5,687 bases of DNA from positions 1-5,687 of the forward strand of contig JALOLG010000122.1 of NCBI GenBank assembly GCA_025456105.1, in the 5' to 3' direction. This DNA is from Ilumatobacteraceae bacterium (GTDB lineage Bacteria; Actinomycetota; Acidimicrobiia; Acidimicrobiales; Ilumatobacteraceae). Position numbers and translations under genes: made by a program. Of the stretch, positions 1-5,550 are shown one piece after another. How positions within the stretch are numbered: the first letter of the stretch is position 1; the number at the start of each line of letters is the position of its first letter. A model generated the notes under the pieces. It worked only from the letters and a program-made list of their open reading frames with translations, had not been told where the DNA came from and did not search any database.

Positions 1-19
1 CGCCGACTGCTGCGGCGCT

Positions 20-46
20 GACCGGGCCGCTGCGAGCGGCTCGGTC
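20..46 (-). terminator. Hairpin directly downstream of tRNA-Val, candidate terminator
   Basis: Positions 20-31 and 35-46 form a 12-bp inverted repeat around a 3-nt loop. Read on the minus strand, one internal pair (25:41) becomes an A-C mismatch; on the plus strand it is a G-U wobble and the stem is otherwise complete. It begins at the base after the encoded CCA of the tRNA, which suits a tRNA terminator or a 3'-processing stop. No T-tract follows on the minus strand, so it is not a canonical intrinsic terminator, although U-poor hairpins are common in GC-rich actinobacteria. It could also terminate a plus-strand gene entering from the left: an in-frame TGA lies at 19-21, but only six codons precede it in the window, so that gene cannot be supported. 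Confidence 0.45.
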
Positions 47-123
47 TGGTGGGCACGACGGGACTCGAACCCGGGACCTCCACCGTGTCATGGTGGCGCT
101 CTAACCAACTGAGCTACGCGCCC
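47..123 (-). tRNA. tRNA-Val (anticodon GAC), CCA encoded
   Basis: The minus strand from 123 to 47 folds as a complete 77-nt cloverleaf. The acceptor stem is GGGCGCG with CGTGCCC (one G-U), the D-arm is GCTC/GAGC around AGTTGGTTA, and the anticodon stem is CCACC/GGTGG around the 7-nt loop ATGACAC. This is followed by a 5-nt variable loop and a T-loop TTCGAGT. The anticodon GAC (87-89) reads GUC/GUU valine codons. Discriminator A73 and A35/C36 agree with valine identity, and the anticodon arm closely resembles that of E. coli tRNA-Val(GAC). The terminal CCA is genome-encoded (47-49). The outermost T-stem pair (49:65) is a C-U mismatch, which is tolerable but slightly unusual. The gene is divergent from the oxygenase gene. 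Confidence 0.95.
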
Positions 124-135
124 GTAGCCGGCCCG

Positions 136-141
136 TACGCT
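136..141 (+). promoter_or_regulatory. Candidate -10 (TACGCT) for leaderless oxygenase mRNA
   Basis: TACGCT matches the actinobacterial TANNNT -10 pattern. It ends 8 nt before the GTG at 150, so transcription starting 7-9 nt downstream would place the 5' end within two bases of the start codon. No Shine-Dalgarno sequence lies between 142 and 149, which is what a leaderless transcript would look like. No clear -35 is present; the expected place falls inside the tRNA gene. The evidence is motif and spacing only. Confidence 0.4.
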
Positions 142-142
142 A
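137..142 (-). promoter_or_regulatory. Candidate -10 (TAGCGT) of tRNA-Val promoter
   Basis: The minus strand carries TAGCGT, a TANNNT-type -10 hexamer, 13 nt before the mature tRNA 5' end. That leaves room for a short 5' leader removed by RNase P. I see no convincing -35 hexamer 16-18 nt upstream (about 159-166, inside the oxygenase start). It overlaps almost completely the -10-like hexamer of the divergent gene. The call rests on position and a short motif only. Confidence 0.3.
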
Positions 143-149
143 GCAACTC

Positions 150-1205
150 GTGGCGGCCACCCCACACCTGCCGGTGATCGACGTGGCGCCCCTGCTCGAC
201 GCCACCGCCGAGCCCGCGACGGTCCTGGCGGTCGCAACGCGCATCGACCGAGCGTGTCGCGACGTCGGCTTCTTCGCGATCACCGGGCACGGACTCGACC
301 CCGACCTGCGTCGTCGGCTCGACCACGCGGCGCGCGCGTTCTTCGCCCTGCCGACCGAGCAGAAGGCCGAGATCGCCATGGCGCGCTCGGGTGCGGCGTG
401 GCGGGGGTGGTTCCCCCTCGACGGCGAGCTCACGCGCGGCGTGCCCGACCACAAGGAGGGCCTCTACCTCGGGCTCGACCACGCACCCGACCACCCTCGG
501 GTGCTCGCCGGCGTGCCACTCCACGGGCCCAACGCCTACCCGGCGGCCCCCGCCGAGCTCGAGCCGGCTGTGCGCGAGTGGCTCGACCGCGTGGTGGCCC
601 TCGGGCAGGCCGTGCTCGGCGGCATCGCACTCGGACTCGGCCTCGACCGCGAGTGGTTCGCCCTCCATCTCACCGCCGATCCCACCGTCCTGCTGCGCAT
701 CTTCCGCTACCCGCCAACCGAGACCGCCGACGGCTGGGGCGTCGCCGAGCACACCGACTACGGGCTGCTCACCCTGCTCGCCCAGGACGACTGCGGCGGG
801 CTCCAGGTGCGCGTCGGCGACGGCTGGGTCGACGTCCCGGCCGATCCCGATCTGCTGGTGTGCAACCTCGGCGACATGCTCGACCGCCTCACCGAGGGCC
901 GCTACCGGTCGACCCCGCACCGGGTGCGCAATGCGTCGGGACGCGAGCGCATCTCGATCCCGCTGTTCCTCGATCCGTCGTGGGACGCCGAGGTGGTGGC
1001 GCTCCCCCTCGCGGGCAGCCCGCCCGCCGACGACGCCGACCGGCGCTGGGACGGTGCGAGCGTGCACGCCTGGGAGGGCACCTACGGCGAGTACCTCACC
1101 GCCAAGGTGGCCAGGGTGTTCCCCGACCTGTTCCGGGCCGTGGCGCCGACGGTCAGCGCAGCCGCACCGCCACCTCGTTCGCCAGCAGCCGACCCGACGG
1201 CGTGA
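150..1205 (+). CDS. Isopenicillin-N-synthase-like Fe(II)/2-oxoglutarate dioxygenase
   Basis: This is a predicted soluble non-haem iron oxygenase of 351 aa. An N-terminal DIOX_N-type domain (about residues 8-110) contains PVIDVAPLL and the conserved DVGFFAITGHG block. The jelly-roll 2OG-Fe(II) domain follows, with the iron triad H201-x-D203 (in EHTDYGLLTLL) and H257 (in TPHRVRN), and the co-substrate-binding R267-x-S269 (RISIPLF). All catalytic residues are present, so the protein should be active. Members oxidise, desaturate or cyclise small molecules using 2-oxoglutarate or, in IPNS itself, only O2; the substrate cannot be read here and no pathway partners are nearby. The start is GTG at 150: an in-frame TAG lies at 141-143 and the family N-terminus begins at once, but no ribosome-binding site is visible. 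The last 17 residues or so, rich in Ala and Pro, lie beyond the usual family end and are encoded antisense to the end of hemW, suggesting 3' readthrough into the neighbour. Confidence 0.93.
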   Translation: MAATPHLPVIDVAPLLDATAEPATVLAVATRIDRACRDVGFFAITGHGLDPDLRRRLDHAARAFFALPTEQKAEIAMARSGAAWRGWFPLDGELTRGVPDHKEGLYLGLDHAPDHPRVLAGVPLHGPNAYPAAPAELEPAVREWLDRVVALGQAVLGGIALGLGLDREWFALHLTADPTVLLRIFRYPPTETADGWGVAEHTDYGLLTLLAQDDCGGLQVRVGDGWVDVPADPDLLVCNLGDMLDRLTEGRYRSTPHRVRNASGRERISIPLFLDPSWDAEVVALPLAGSPPADDADRRWDGASVHAWEGTYGEYLTAKVARVFPDLFRAVAPTVSAAAPPPRSPAADPTA

Positions 1206-2235
1206 GCACCCACCGCCCGTCGCGCTCGGTCACGAGCCCGGGGACCTCGTCGGGATCGAGCGCGTCGATCGGCACGCCGTCGCGTGTCCGCACCGCGAGC
1301 TGCAGCGCCTCGATGCGCCGCGACTCGGCGTCGAGGCGCTCGCCGGCCGCCTCGGTGCTGGTGCCCGCCTCCACGGCCGCCACGTAGCGCTCGGGGGTGC
1401 GCAGGTTCCACCATCGCCGGCCGTCGCGATGCGAGTGCGCGGCGCACCCGACCCCGAGGTACTCGCCCTGACGCCAGTAGAGGAGGTTGTGCCGGCACTC
1501 GTGACCGGGCCGCGCCCAGTTCGACACCTCGTAGTTCGCCAGGCCGGCACCGGTCAGCACGGCGTCGGCCAGCTCGTACTTGTCGGCCTGGTCGTCGTCG
1601 TCGGGGTGGCGGGCCGGATCGAGCGCCAGCGGTGTGCCGGCCTCCACCGTGAGGGCGTAGGCCGACACGTGCGGCGGCTCCAGCGCGACGACCGCGTCGA
1701 GCGTGGTGCGCCAGTCGTCGAGGGTCTCACCGGCCCCGCCGTAGATGAGGTCGAGGTTGAAGGTGGGCACGCCGACCGAGCGGATCGCCGCCACCGCCCG
1801 CTCGACGTTGCGGCGGTCGTGGCGACGGCCGAGCGACGCCAGCACCCGGTCGACCATCGACTGGACCCCGAGGCTCACCCGGGTCACCCCGGCCTCGAGG
1901 TACCGCTCGAGCAGATCGGTGTCGACGTCGTCGGGGTTGCACTCGACGGTGATCTCGGCCCCGGGCGCCACCGGGATCGAGCGGATCACGGCCGCCAGCA
2001 GGACGGGGTCGACGAGCGATGGGGTGCCGCCCCCGACGAACACGCTGGTGGCGAGCGGGAGGCCCGCTGCGACCTCGACCGCCACGTGTCGCCGCACCGC
2101 CGCGAGGTAGCGCTCGGCCAGCTCGGAGCGGTCGGTCCAGGTGGCGAACGCGCAGTAGTCGCACTTCGAGGCGCAGAACGGCACGTGGACGTACACCCCG
2201 AACGGGGCGGGTGCGTCAGGAGGGACGGAAGACAA
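1153..2235 (-). CDS. hemW: HemW, radical SAM haem chaperone (formerly called HemN-like)
   Basis: The 360-aa radical SAM protein has the cluster motif CxxxCxYCxF at residues 21-30 (Cys21, 25, 28), which ligates the 4Fe-4S/SAM centre. GGGTPS follows at 68-73, then the strand ECNPDD, RVSLGVQS, NLDLIYG and the HemW-type HNLLYW at 249-254. Length is close to the family norm (E. coli 378 aa). Family members bind haem and insert it into respiratory haem proteins; they resemble coproporphyrinogen III dehydrogenase HemN but are generally not that enzyme, and older annotation often confuses the two. The start is TTG at 2235, supported by a GGAGG 9 nt upstream, with 20 nt of overlap with the preceding bldD-like gene, implying translational coupling. 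GTG at 2196 is a less likely alternative that would begin right at YVHVPF. It is the last gene of the operon and overlaps the convergent oxygenase gene by 53 bp. Confidence 0.95.
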   Translation of the reverse strand: MSSVPPDAPAPFGVYVHVPFCASKCDYCAFATWTDRSELAERYLAAVRRHVAVEVAAGLPLATSVFVGGGTPSLVDPVLLAAVIRSIPVAPGAEITVECNPDDVDTDLLERYLEAGVTRVSLGVQSMVDRVLASLGRRHDRRNVERAVAAIRSVGVPTFNLDLIYGGAGETLDDWRTTLDAVVALEPPHVSAYALTVEAGTPLALDPARHPDDDDQADKYELADAVLTGAGLANYEVSNWARPGHECRHNLLYWRQGEYLGVGCAAHSHRDGRRWWNLRTPERYVAAVEAGTSTEAAGERLDAESRRIEALQLAVRTRDGVPIDALDPDEVPGLVTERDGRWVLTPSGRLLANEVAVRLR

Positions 2236-2710
2236 GGTCGAGCGCCTCCAGGCGGGCGGCGACCTGATCGACGGGGATGTCGAGCATCGCCGCGATGGCG
2301 CGCTGGTCGTCGGCCCGGATGGTGAGCACGCGCCCGTTGAAGTCCTGGCGCTGGACCTGGATCATCCGCAGGAAGCGGGTGAGCATCTCGAACGGCGCAC
2401 CGTGGAGCTGCGACAGCTTGGCGATGTCGATGGCGAGCTTCTGGCGGCCACCGCCCGGCTCGGTGGTGGCACGGCCGTCCTGCGGCAGCAGCTGGCTGAC
2501 GGGCACCTCGTAGAACGCCGCGAGCCGATCGAGCCGTGGCAGCGACAGCGCGCGCTCGCCCCGCTCGTAGGCGCCGAGCACGGAGGCCTTGAACTCCTGG
2601 TTGGAGCGCGCCTCGACCTCGTGCAGCGACAGCCGCTTCTGCTTGCGGATCGCCCGCAGGCGCTCGCCGACGGCGATGCTGTAGGCGGTCGGGGCCTCTT
2701 CGATGTCCAT
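2216..2710 (-). CDS. bldD: BldD-like transcriptional regulator with c-di-GMP signature
   Basis: The 164-aa protein matches Streptomyces BldD (167 aa) over its length. An N-terminal helix-turn-helix (residues about 12-76) reads GERLRAIRKQKRLSLHEVE then SYERG-like AYERGERALSLPRLDRLAAFYEVPV, ending in QLLP. A Gly-rich linker (79-90) follows. The C-terminal domain carries R121-Q-D123, eight residues, then R132-A-D-D135, which is the RxD-x8-RxxD signature that binds tetrameric c-di-GMP and drives dimerisation in BldD. It should therefore repress targets when c-di-GMP is high; the regulon cannot be inferred here, and its role need not be sporulation. The ATG at 2710 matches the family N-terminus, 16 nt after the rsmE stop and without a Shine-Dalgarno. 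An in-frame extension upstream into rsmE is an artefact. A BldD rather than a generic XRE-family name is supported by the C-terminal motif. Confidence 0.87.
   Translation of the reverse strand: MDIEEAPTAYSIAVGERLRAIRKQKRLSLHEVEARSNQEFKASVLGAYERGERALSLPRLDRLAAFYEVPVSQLLPQDGRATTEPGGGRQKLAIDIAKLSQLHGAPFEMLTRFLRMIQVQRQDFNGRVLTIRADDQRAIAAMLDIPVDQVAARLEALDLVFRPS
2245..2249 (-). promoter_or_regulatory. Shine-Dalgarno site GGAGG of hemW
   Basis: GGAGG on the minus strand lies inside the 3' end of the bldD-like gene with 9 nt to the TTG at 2235. It is the clearest ribosome-binding site in the window. It decides the start: no other start codon upstream in this frame is available, and the downstream GTG at 2196 has no comparable site. 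Confidence 0.75.
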
Positions 2711-2723
2711 ACCGAGCGTGGCG

Positions 2724-2753
2724 AGACTACGCCTCGCCGACACTCGGCGTCCA
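2724..2753 (-). promoter_or_regulatory. Candidate internal promoter with BldD-box-like core before bldD
   Basis: On the minus strand a TGGACG (2753-2748) sits 18 nt before TAGTCT (2729-2724), an acceptable actinobacterial -35/-10 pair. Transcription from it would give roughly a 7-nt leader before the ATG at 2710, fitting the missing Shine-Dalgarno. The core ACGCCGAGT at 2750-2742 matches the centre AC-n-C-n-G-n-GT of the Streptomyces BldD operator, but the flanking T and A and the central A/T of that consensus are not matched. BldD represses its own gene in Streptomyces, so an autoregulatory site is plausible. All of this lies in rsmE coding sequence of a GC-rich genome, so chance occurrence is a real possibility. 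Confidence 0.25.
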
Positions 2754-3401
2754 CAGCAGCGCGCACACGGTGAGCGCCGCGGTCTCCACCCGGAGGACGG
2801 AATCACCCAGGTCGACGGCGTCGCGGGCCAGCTCGAGCTCCCGGGGCGACCACCCGCCCTCGGGGCCGACCGCGATCGCGCGGTCGGCCACGGAGCGTGG
2901 CCGACCACCGGGTTCGGCCACGACGAGCCCGGGCAGCACCGACGCCGCGTCGACCGGGCCCTCCACCGCAGGCAGCCACACGCCCCGCGACTGGCCGAGG
3001 GCGCCACGGGCCACCGACCGCAGGCGCTCGAGCTGCCGCGCCGCACGCTCGCCGTCCCACCGCACGACGGAGCGGTCGGCGTGGAGGAGCACGATCCGGC
3101 CGATCCGCAGCTCGGTGGCCTTCTGGACGATCCACTCGGGACGCTCGGCCTTGGGGATCGCGAACGCGAGCGTCGACGACTCGGGCACCGGCAGCGTGTG
3201 CACGTCGCCGGTCGGCTCGAGCCCGGCGCCGGTCCAGGTGGTGGCGCGCCACGAGCCCCGGCCGTCGGTGACGGTGACCACCTCGCCGGCCCGGAGCCGC
3301 AGGACCCGACCGAGGTGATGGACGTCGTCGTCGGCTGCGACCGGCAGCGCCACGTCGTCGACCACGACGTGCGCCGCCGAGCGTCGCAGCGCCTCGATCA
3401 C
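2727..3401 (-). CDS. rsmE: RsmE, 16S rRNA m3U1498 methyltransferase
   Basis: This SPOUT-class methyltransferase (224 aa; E. coli 243) N3-methylates U1498 of 16S rRNA in the 30S subunit using SAM. An N-terminal PUA-like RNA-binding domain (about 1-65) contains HHLGRVLRLRAGE at 28-40. The trefoil-knot domain follows with KAERPEWIVQKATELRIGRIVLL, SRVARGALGQS-type helix, then the SAM-binding AVGPEGGWSPRELE (GPEGG at 179-183) and LGDSVLRVETAAL (198-210), the two signature blocks of the family. The start is GTG at 3401, whose first bases form a GTGA overlap with the dnaJ stop, so translation is probably coupled to dnaJ; the nearest purine-rich stretch is too far upstream to act alone. rsmE downstream of dnaJ is a widely conserved arrangement. 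Confidence 0.95.
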   Translation of the reverse strand: MIEALRRSAAHVVVDDVALPVAADDDVHHLGRVLRLRAGEVVTVTDGRGSWRATTWTGAGLEPTGDVHTLPVPESSTLAFAIPKAERPEWIVQKATELRIGRIVLLHADRSVVRWDGERAARQLERLRSVARGALGQSRGVWLPAVEGPVDAASVLPGLVVAEPGGRPRSVADRAIAVGPEGGWSPRELELARDAVDLGDSVLRVETAALTVCALLWTPSVGEA

Positions 3402-4525
3402 GAGAACGCCGACTTGATCCTCGAGAAGAAGCCGGTCGTGGGCTCACCCACGGCCTCGCCACGCCCCGCCGCGAAGCGCTTGAGCAGGTCGGCCTCCTCG
3501 CTCGACAGCGACGTGGGCACCTGCACCTCGACGATGGCGCGCAGGTTGCCGCGACCGCGCCCCTGCAACCGCGGGACGCCCCGTCCGCGCAGCACGAACT
3601 CGCGGCCGGGTTGGGTGCCGGCCGGGACGACGAGCGTCTCGTCGCCGTCGAGCGTGGGCAGCTCGAACGAGGTGCCGAGCGCCGCCTGGGCGATCGAGAT
3701 CGGCACCGTGGTGACGAGATCGTCGCCGTCGCGGGCGTAGCGGTCGTGGGCGCCGACCCGCAGGTGCACGTAGAGGTCGCCGGCCTTGCCGCCGCGCGGA
3801 CCTGCCGCGCCACGACCGCTGAGCCGCAGCGTGGAGCCGGTGTCGACGCCGGCCGGCACGTCGACCTGGTACGTCTTCTCGGCGGTGACGCGCCCGTCGC
3901 CGCGGCACGTGGAGCACGGCGTGGCGATCGTCTCGCCGGTGCCGCCGCAGCGGCTGCACGGGCTGGCGGTGACCATCTGACCCAGGATGCTCTGGCGCAC
4001 CCTCCGCACCTGGCCGGATCCACCGCAGTCGGCGCACCGCACGGGCTGCGTGCCCGGCGCGGCACCCGAGCCCTCGCAATCGGCGCACGTCTGCGGCAGG
4101 CGCACGGTGACCCCCACCTGGGCACCGAACACGGCCTGCTCGAACTCGATGTCGGCGACCACCTCGATGTCCTGGCCGCGCGGTGGCCCCGCCGGCCCGC
4201 GGCGGCCGCCGCCGCCGCCGAACGGGTTGCTGCCACCGAAGAACGCGTCGAACAGGTCGCCGAGGTTGGCGCCGAACACGTCGTCGGCGCTCGCGCCCGC
4301 GCCGCCCACCCCGGCCTCGCCGAATCGGTCGTAGCGGGCGCGCTGGTCGGGGTCGGAGAGCACGGCGTACGCCCGTGCGACCTCCTTGAACCGCTCGGCG
4401 GCGGCCGGGTCGTCGGGGTTCGCGTCGGGGTGCAGCTCGCGGGCGCGCTGGCGGTAGGCGCGCTTCAGCTCGTCGGCGGAGGCGCCGCGCTGCACCCCGA
4501 GCAGCTGGTAGTAGTCGGCCGCCAC
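3398..4525 (-). CDS. dnaJ: DnaJ, class I Hsp40 co-chaperone (DnaJ2-type by context)
   Basis: The 375-aa type I J-protein stimulates DnaK ATPase and delivers unfolded clients in the cytoplasm. The J-domain (about 3-70) starts ADYYQLLGV and holds HPD at 32-34. A Gly/Phe-rich region (about 69-110) follows. The zinc-binding domain has four complete CxxCxGxG repeats at 147-154, 164-171, 190-197 and 204-211. C-terminal substrate-binding domains include TYQVDVPAGVDTG, GDLYVHLRV, LPTLDGDE and RGRGVPRL. The start is GTG at 4525, two bases after the hrcA stop; the reading frame stays open upstream into hrcA, but the family N-terminus begins here. Only a weak GGGGA precedes it, so coupling to hrcA is likely. 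In actinobacteria the hrcA-linked copy is usually called dnaJ2, separate from the dnaK-grpE-dnaJ1 operon; whether a second copy exists cannot be seen here. Confidence 0.96.
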   Translation of the reverse strand: MAADYYQLLGVQRGASADELKRAYRQRARELHPDANPDDPAAAERFKEVARAYAVLSDPDQRARYDRFGEAGVGGAGASADDVFGANLGDLFDAFFGGSNPFGGGGGRRGPAGPPRGQDIEVVADIEFEQAVFGAQVGVTVRLPQTCADCEGSGAAPGTQPVRCADCGGSGQVRRVRQSILGQMVTASPCSRCGGTGETIATPCSTCRGDGRVTAEKTYQVDVPAGVDTGSTLRLSGRGAAGPRGGKAGDLYVHLRVGAHDRYARDGDDLVTTVPISIAQAALGTSFELPTLDGDETLVVPAGTQPGREFVLRGRGVPRLQGRGRGNLRAIVEVQVPTSLSSEEADLLKRFAAGRGEAVGEPTTGFFSRIKSAFS

Positions 4526-4527
4526 CG

Positions 4528-5523
4528 TCAGCCGTCCCCGAGGCGGCGGCCGAGCTGCTCGCTCACGACGTCGACGGTGGCGAGCGCCTGCGGGTAGTTC
4601 ATGCGGGTGGGCCCGAGCACGCCGACGGAGCCGAGGTGCTCGCCCTCCACCACGATCGGCGCGACGACGACCGAGCAGGCGGCGAGCGGCTCGACGCCGT
4701 GCTCGACGCCGATCGCCACCGACATCCCCCGATCGACGATGTCGCGCACGAGCGACACGACGATGAACTGCTGCTCGAGGGTGTGCAGCACGCTGCGGAC
4801 GACCTCGACGGCGTCGAACGCGGCGGCCACCGAGGAGGCACCGCCGAGGTAGACGTGGTCGTCGTGGGCGACCTCCCGGATCGCGAGGAGGGCGTCGGCG
4901 CACACGCGGTCGACCACCTCGTCGCCCGTGGGTGGCAGCTCGGCCACGGCCCGCAGCGGACTGCCCGTCAGCTGCGCGGTGAGGTGGCTGGTGGCTGCGT
5001 CGAGGCGGACGTCGGTCACGTCGGCGCCGAGCTCGATGAGCTGGTTCTCGACCGAGCCGTTGGCGAACACCACGACGACGGTGGCGGCCGTCGACGAGAG
5101 GCCGACGACCTGGACCGAGCGCACCGGCTCGCCCTCGGCCCGCGGGCCGACGACCACCGCCGCGTAGCGGGTGAGGTCGGCGAGCAGCGTGGAGGTGCGG
5201 TGCAGCATCTCCTCGAGTCGGCCGTGGGCCGCTTCGAAGAACTGCCCGACCTGGCTCGTGGTGGCGGCGTCGAGCCGGCCGGGTCCGGCCAGGTGGTCGA
5301 CGAAGAACCGGTAGCCCTTGTCGGTGGGGATGCGGCCGGCCGATGTGTGCGGCTGCACGAGGAAGCCCTCCTGCTCGAGGACGGCCATCTCGTTGCGCAC
5401 CGTGGCCGGCGAGACCCCGACGCCGGGCGCCGTCGCGATGTGCGCGGAGCCGACGGGCTGCGCGGTGGCGATGTACTCCTGCACCACGGCGCCGAGGATC
5501 GCGGCTTTGCGTTCGTCGAGCAT
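4528..5523 (-). CDS. hrcA: HrcA, heat-inducible transcription repressor
   Basis: HrcA (331 aa, about family length) binds CIRCE operators and represses chaperone genes, typically groES/groEL; GroEL keeps it active, so misfolded protein relieves repression. The N-terminal winged helix-turn-helix (1-76) contains YIATAQPVGS, the recognition segment SPATVRNEM at 38-46 and the wing HTSAGRIPTDKGYRFFVD at 59-76. The C-terminal GAF-like and dimerisation regions end in the family block GPTRMNYPQA (304-313) and VDVVSEQL. The ATG at 5523 is the canonical start (MLDERKAAIL). No Shine-Dalgarno precedes it because the CIRCE element fills the whole 27-bp upstream gap, indicating autoregulation and possibly leaderless translation. 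It is the first gene of a probable hrcA-dnaJ-rsmE-bldD-hemW operon. Confidence 0.97.
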   Translation of the reverse strand: MLDERKAAILGAVVQEYIATAQPVGSAHIATAPGVGVSPATVRNEMAVLEQEGFLVQPHTSAGRIPTDKGYRFFVDHLAGPGRLDAATTSQVGQFFEAAHGRLEEMLHRTSTLLADLTRYAAVVVGPRAEGEPVRSVQVVGLSSTAATVVVVFANGSVENQLIELGADVTDVRLDAATSHLTAQLTGSPLRAVAELPPTGDEVVDRVCADALLAIREVAHDDHVYLGGASSVAAAFDAVEVVRSVLHTLEQQFIVVSLVRDIVDRGMSVAIGVEHGVEPLAACSVVVAPIVVEGEHLGSVGVLGPTRMNYPQALATVDVVSEQLGRRLGDG

Positions 5524-5550
5524 CTGGCAGTCAAGCCTACCGAGTGCCAG
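5524..5550 (-). promoter_or_regulatory. CIRCE operator (HrcA binding site)
   Basis: On the minus strand CTGGCACTC, nine bases, then GACTGCCAG. The consensus is TTAGCACTC-N9-GAGTGCTAA, so arm length and spacing are exact and the core GCACTC is perfect on one side. The other arm has one mismatch that breaks symmetry (5530 against 5544). The outer bases are CTG/CAG rather than TTA/TAA. The site abuts the hrcA ATG on one side and the photolyase-family stop codon on the other, so it is the entire intergenic region. HrcA bound here should repress its own operon. Confidence 0.88.
5534..5539 (-). promoter_or_regulatory. Candidate hrcA -10 (TAGGCT) inside the CIRCE spacer
   Basis: TAGGCT on the minus strand fits TANNNT and lies wholly in the 9-nt CIRCE spacer, ending 10 nt before the ATG at 5523. 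Start sites 7-10 nt downstream would give a leader of only 0-4 nt. HrcA on the flanking arms would then cover the -10 directly. No good -35 is visible in the photolyase-family 3' end, so the call is position-based. Confidence 0.4.

Noticed and set aside
1..21. Six sense codons ending in TGA at 19-21 as the 3' end of a plus-strand gene
   Set aside because: Too short to identify or to distinguish from chance.
1153..2235. HemW as oxygen-independent coproporphyrinogen III dehydrogenase (HemN)
   Set aside because: The CxxxCxYCxF and HNxxYW pattern and length fit HemW; true HemN is longer and has a different cysteine block.
391..2325. Long plus-strand open frame (644 codons) spanning the oxygenase and antisense of hemW
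   Set aside because: It is out of frame with the clear oxygenase and antisense to HemW; its translation is low-complexity Arg/Pro/Ser/Ala, typical of GC-rich shadow frames.
2711..3046. N-terminal extension of the BldD-like protein into rsmE
   Set aside because: The extra residues are a shadow of RsmE; the BldD family N-terminus aligns from the ATG at 2710.
2703..3740. Plus-strand open frame of 345 codons opposite rsmE and the end of dnaJ
   Set aside because: Antisense to two well-conserved genes, with no family motif and an Arg/His/Pro-rich composition.
4198..4225. Repetitive GCC-rich tract resembling a short tandem repeat
   Set aside because: It encodes the Gly/Phe-rich linker of DnaJ, which explains the Gly-codon run.
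2803..4236. Minus-strand open frame of 477 codons across dnaJ and rsmE
   Set aside because: Same strand but a different frame from DnaJ and RsmE; Arg/Ala-rich with no domain.
3611..4597. Plus-strand open frame of 328 codons opposite dnaJ
   Set aside because: It mirrors the dnaJ reading frame on the complementary strand and has no recognisable domain.
4526..4903. N-terminal extension of DnaJ into hrcA
   Set aside because: The frame is open only because of GC richness; the J-domain starts at the GTG at 4525 and the extension is Arg-rich shadow of HrcA.
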